Assembly (NCBI GenBank): GCA_030731685.1
Contig: JANQTO010000147.1
Span: 1-5,700 of the forward strand
Source: Nonlabens sp.
Lineage (GTDB): Bacteria > Bacteroidota > Bacteroidia > Flavobacteriales > Flavobacteriaceae
Direction: 5' to 3'
Length of the DNA stretch: 5,700 nt
In this document: in pieces, positions 4,558 through 5,700 of the stretch
Numbering within the stretch: position 1 is the stretch's first letter
How the letters are laid out: each line of letters begins with the position of its first letter
Position numbers and translations under genes: made by a program
Notes under the pieces: model-generated
Seen by the model: the letters and a program-made list of their open reading frames with translations, nothing else
Told to the model about the DNA's origin: nothing
Databases searched by the model: none

Positions 4558-5700
4558 ATGAAAAAGTTGCTTTTAAGTGTGCTGAGTGTTTGTTTTGTAT
4601 TCGCTTTCGCGAAAGCGCAATCTCAAAAAGGCTATTACAATTTTACCTATAACGAGGATAAAGGAACCATAGACCTAGAAGTCTCGCAACTAGACACGGA
4701 ATTTTTATATGTCCATAGCCTCACGACAGGTTTGGGTTCTAACGACATAGGACTGGACCGCGGTCAGCTAGGAGATGGCGTTGTAGTAAAATGGATGAAG
4801 AGCGGTAATAAATTACTGCTCGTGCAGCCCAACCTTTCTTACCGTGCAACTAGCGATAATGTGCAAGAGCGAAAGTCAGTAGAACAAGCGTTTGCCAGGT
4901 CGGTTTTATATGGTTTTACCATTAAAGAAACCAAAGGAACGACCTACACCATAGACCTCACACCATTTTTACTGGAAGATGCACATGGTATCGTAGAACG
5001 ATTAAAAGCACGAAAAGAAGGTACCTATAAAATAGACGCCACTAGAAGCGTTTTGTGGATGGAAAACACAAAATCGTTTCCTAAAAATACCGAGTTTGAA
5101 GCGATGCTCACCTTTACGGGCACGCCTACAGGTCGCAATGTGCGCAGTGTAGCGCCAGACCCAACTGCTATTACCGTTATCCAACATCACAGTTTTGTGG
5201 AACTACCTGAGAAAGGATACGAGCCACGGGTTTTTCATCCGCAATCTGGTTCGTTCTATACAAGCTATATGGATTACAGCGCGCCTGTAGATGAAGACAT
5301 AACGAAACGATTTATTACCAGACACAGACTGGAGAAAAAAGACCCTACTGTTGCAATTAGTGAAGCAGTGGAGCCGATTGTTTATTACCTAGACCCAGGA
5401 ACACCAGAACCCGTAAGAACAGCGCTGCTAGAAGGTGCAGCATGGTGGAACGATGCTTTTACCAGTGCAGGTTATAAAAATGCATTTCAGGTAAAAATGT
5501 TGCCTGAAGGTGCAGACCCTATGGATTTACGTTACAATGTCATTCAATGGGTACACCGCAGTACTCGTGGCTGGAGTTATGGCGGTAGCGTGATAGACCC
5601 GAGAACTGGTGAGATTCTCAAAGGTCACGTGAGCCTTGGTAGTTTACGCATACGTCAGGATTTTATGATAGCTCAAGGTCTGTTAAAAGAACCTTTTAAA
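4558..5700 (+). CDS. Secreted zinc-dependent metalloprotease, DUF5117-type (partial, C-terminus beyond right edge)
   Basis: The frame is open from the ATG at 4558 to the window end, exactly 381 codons without a stop. Residues 1-20 form a clear signal peptide: MKK, a hydrophobic core (LLLSVLSVCFVFAF) and AKA before Gln21. The mature part begins KGYYNFTYNEDKGTIDLEV and carries GLDRGQLG (65-72), a hallmark of the DUF5117 region of Bacteroidota zinc metalloproteases. Further family-like segments are the 'SFYTSYMDYSAP' stretch, 'EPIVYYLDPGTPEPVRTALL', 'RYNVIQWVHRS' (325-335) and DPRTGEIL (347-354). In this family the HExxH zinc site (HEVGHTLG-like) normally follows shortly after this last region, so it should lie just past the right edge; it is not seen here. 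Full-length relatives are about 800 residues or more. The product is exported and probably degrades extracellular or periplasmic protein. The 16-bp palindrome forms the end of its signal peptide. No Shine-Dalgarno is present. Confidence 0.88.
   Translation, partial: MKKLLLSVLSVCFVFAFAKAQSQKGYYNFTYNEDKGTIDLEVSQLDTEFLYVHSLTTGLGSNDIGLDRGQLGDGVVVKWMKSGNKLLLVQPNLSYRATSDNVQERKSVEQAFARSVLYGFTIKETKGTTYTIDLTPFLLEDAHGIVERLKARKEGTYKIDATRSVLWMENTKSFPKNTEFEAMLTFTGTPTGRNVRSVAPDPTAITVIQHHSFVELPEKGYEPRVFHPQSGSFYTSYMDYSAPVDEDITKRFITRHRLEKKDPTVAISEAVEPIVYYLDPGTPEPVRTALLEGAAWWNDAFTSAGYKNAFQVKMLPEGADPMDLRYNVIQWVHRSTRGWSYGGSVIDPRTGEILKGHVSLGSLRIRQDFMIAQGLLKEPFK
4602..4617. repeat. 16-bp perfect palindrome CGCTTTCGCGAAAGCG, copy 2
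   Basis: Identical to the copy at 2961-2976, but inside the metalloprotease gene. It spans the last base of Phe15 through Ala20 and encodes A-F-A-K-A, the end of the signal peptide with the AxA signal-peptidase I recognition site. The cleavage site of this exported protein is therefore written by the repeat. Confidence 0.9.

Noticed and set aside
5002..5190. Minus-strand open frame of 62 codons inside the metalloprotease gene
   Set aside because: It is antisense to a continuous coding frame with family motifs on both sides; no independent support.

Overview
This window looks like ordinary chromosomal sequence from a marine Flavobacteriaceae-type bacterium (Bacteroidota). Four observations support that. 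The gene families are typical of the phylum: a two-domain secreted amidohydrolase, a DUF3810 membrane protein, an 'alternative' GlmU-like protein and a DUF5117-type secreted zinc metalloprotease. No start codon has a Shine-Dalgarno sequence. Some promoter-like elements resemble the Bacteroidota TTG / TAnnTTTG type. A 16-bp palindrome, CGCTTTCGCGAAAGCG, occurs twice; from memory this motif recurs in Dokdonia/Krokinobacter-like genomes. The genus assignment is inference. No rRNA, tRNA, CRISPR array, insertion sequence, phage gene or origin was seen.

Layout, left to right. (1) Positions 1-1879, minus strand: 626 codons of a secreted amidohydrolase whose C-terminus runs off the left edge. It has a degenerate N-terminal amidohydrolase-like domain, a charged linker and the beginning of a second domain carrying the metal-binding HxH. 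(2) Positions 1880-2167: a 288-bp AT-rich spacer with three clusters of short tandem repeats. (3) Positions 2168-3223, minus strand: a complete DUF3810 inner-membrane protein with a probable periplasmic HExxH domain. (4) Positions 3224-3322: a 99-bp divergent promoter region bracketed by a perfect 13-bp inverted repeat. (5) Positions 3323-4495, plus strand: a complete GlmU-like protein with a left-handed beta-helix. (6) Positions 4558-5700, plus strand: the first 381 codons of a secreted zinc-dependent metalloprotease, cut by the right edge before its expected catalytic motif.

The genes form two divergent pairs, DUF3810 then amidohydrolase leftward and GlmU-like then metalloprotease rightward. 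Three of the four products are predicted to be exported or membrane-anchored metal-dependent hydrolases. The fourth probably serves UDP-GlcNAc synthesis for the envelope. A shared envelope or peptide-scavenging theme is possible but not shown.

I found no convincing new multi-gene system. The best leads are small DNA-level structures: the repeated palindrome inside two unrelated genes (in one it encodes the signal-peptidase site), the inverted repeat shared by the divergent promoters, and the tandem-repeat clusters, one of which forms the stop codon of the DUF3810 gene.
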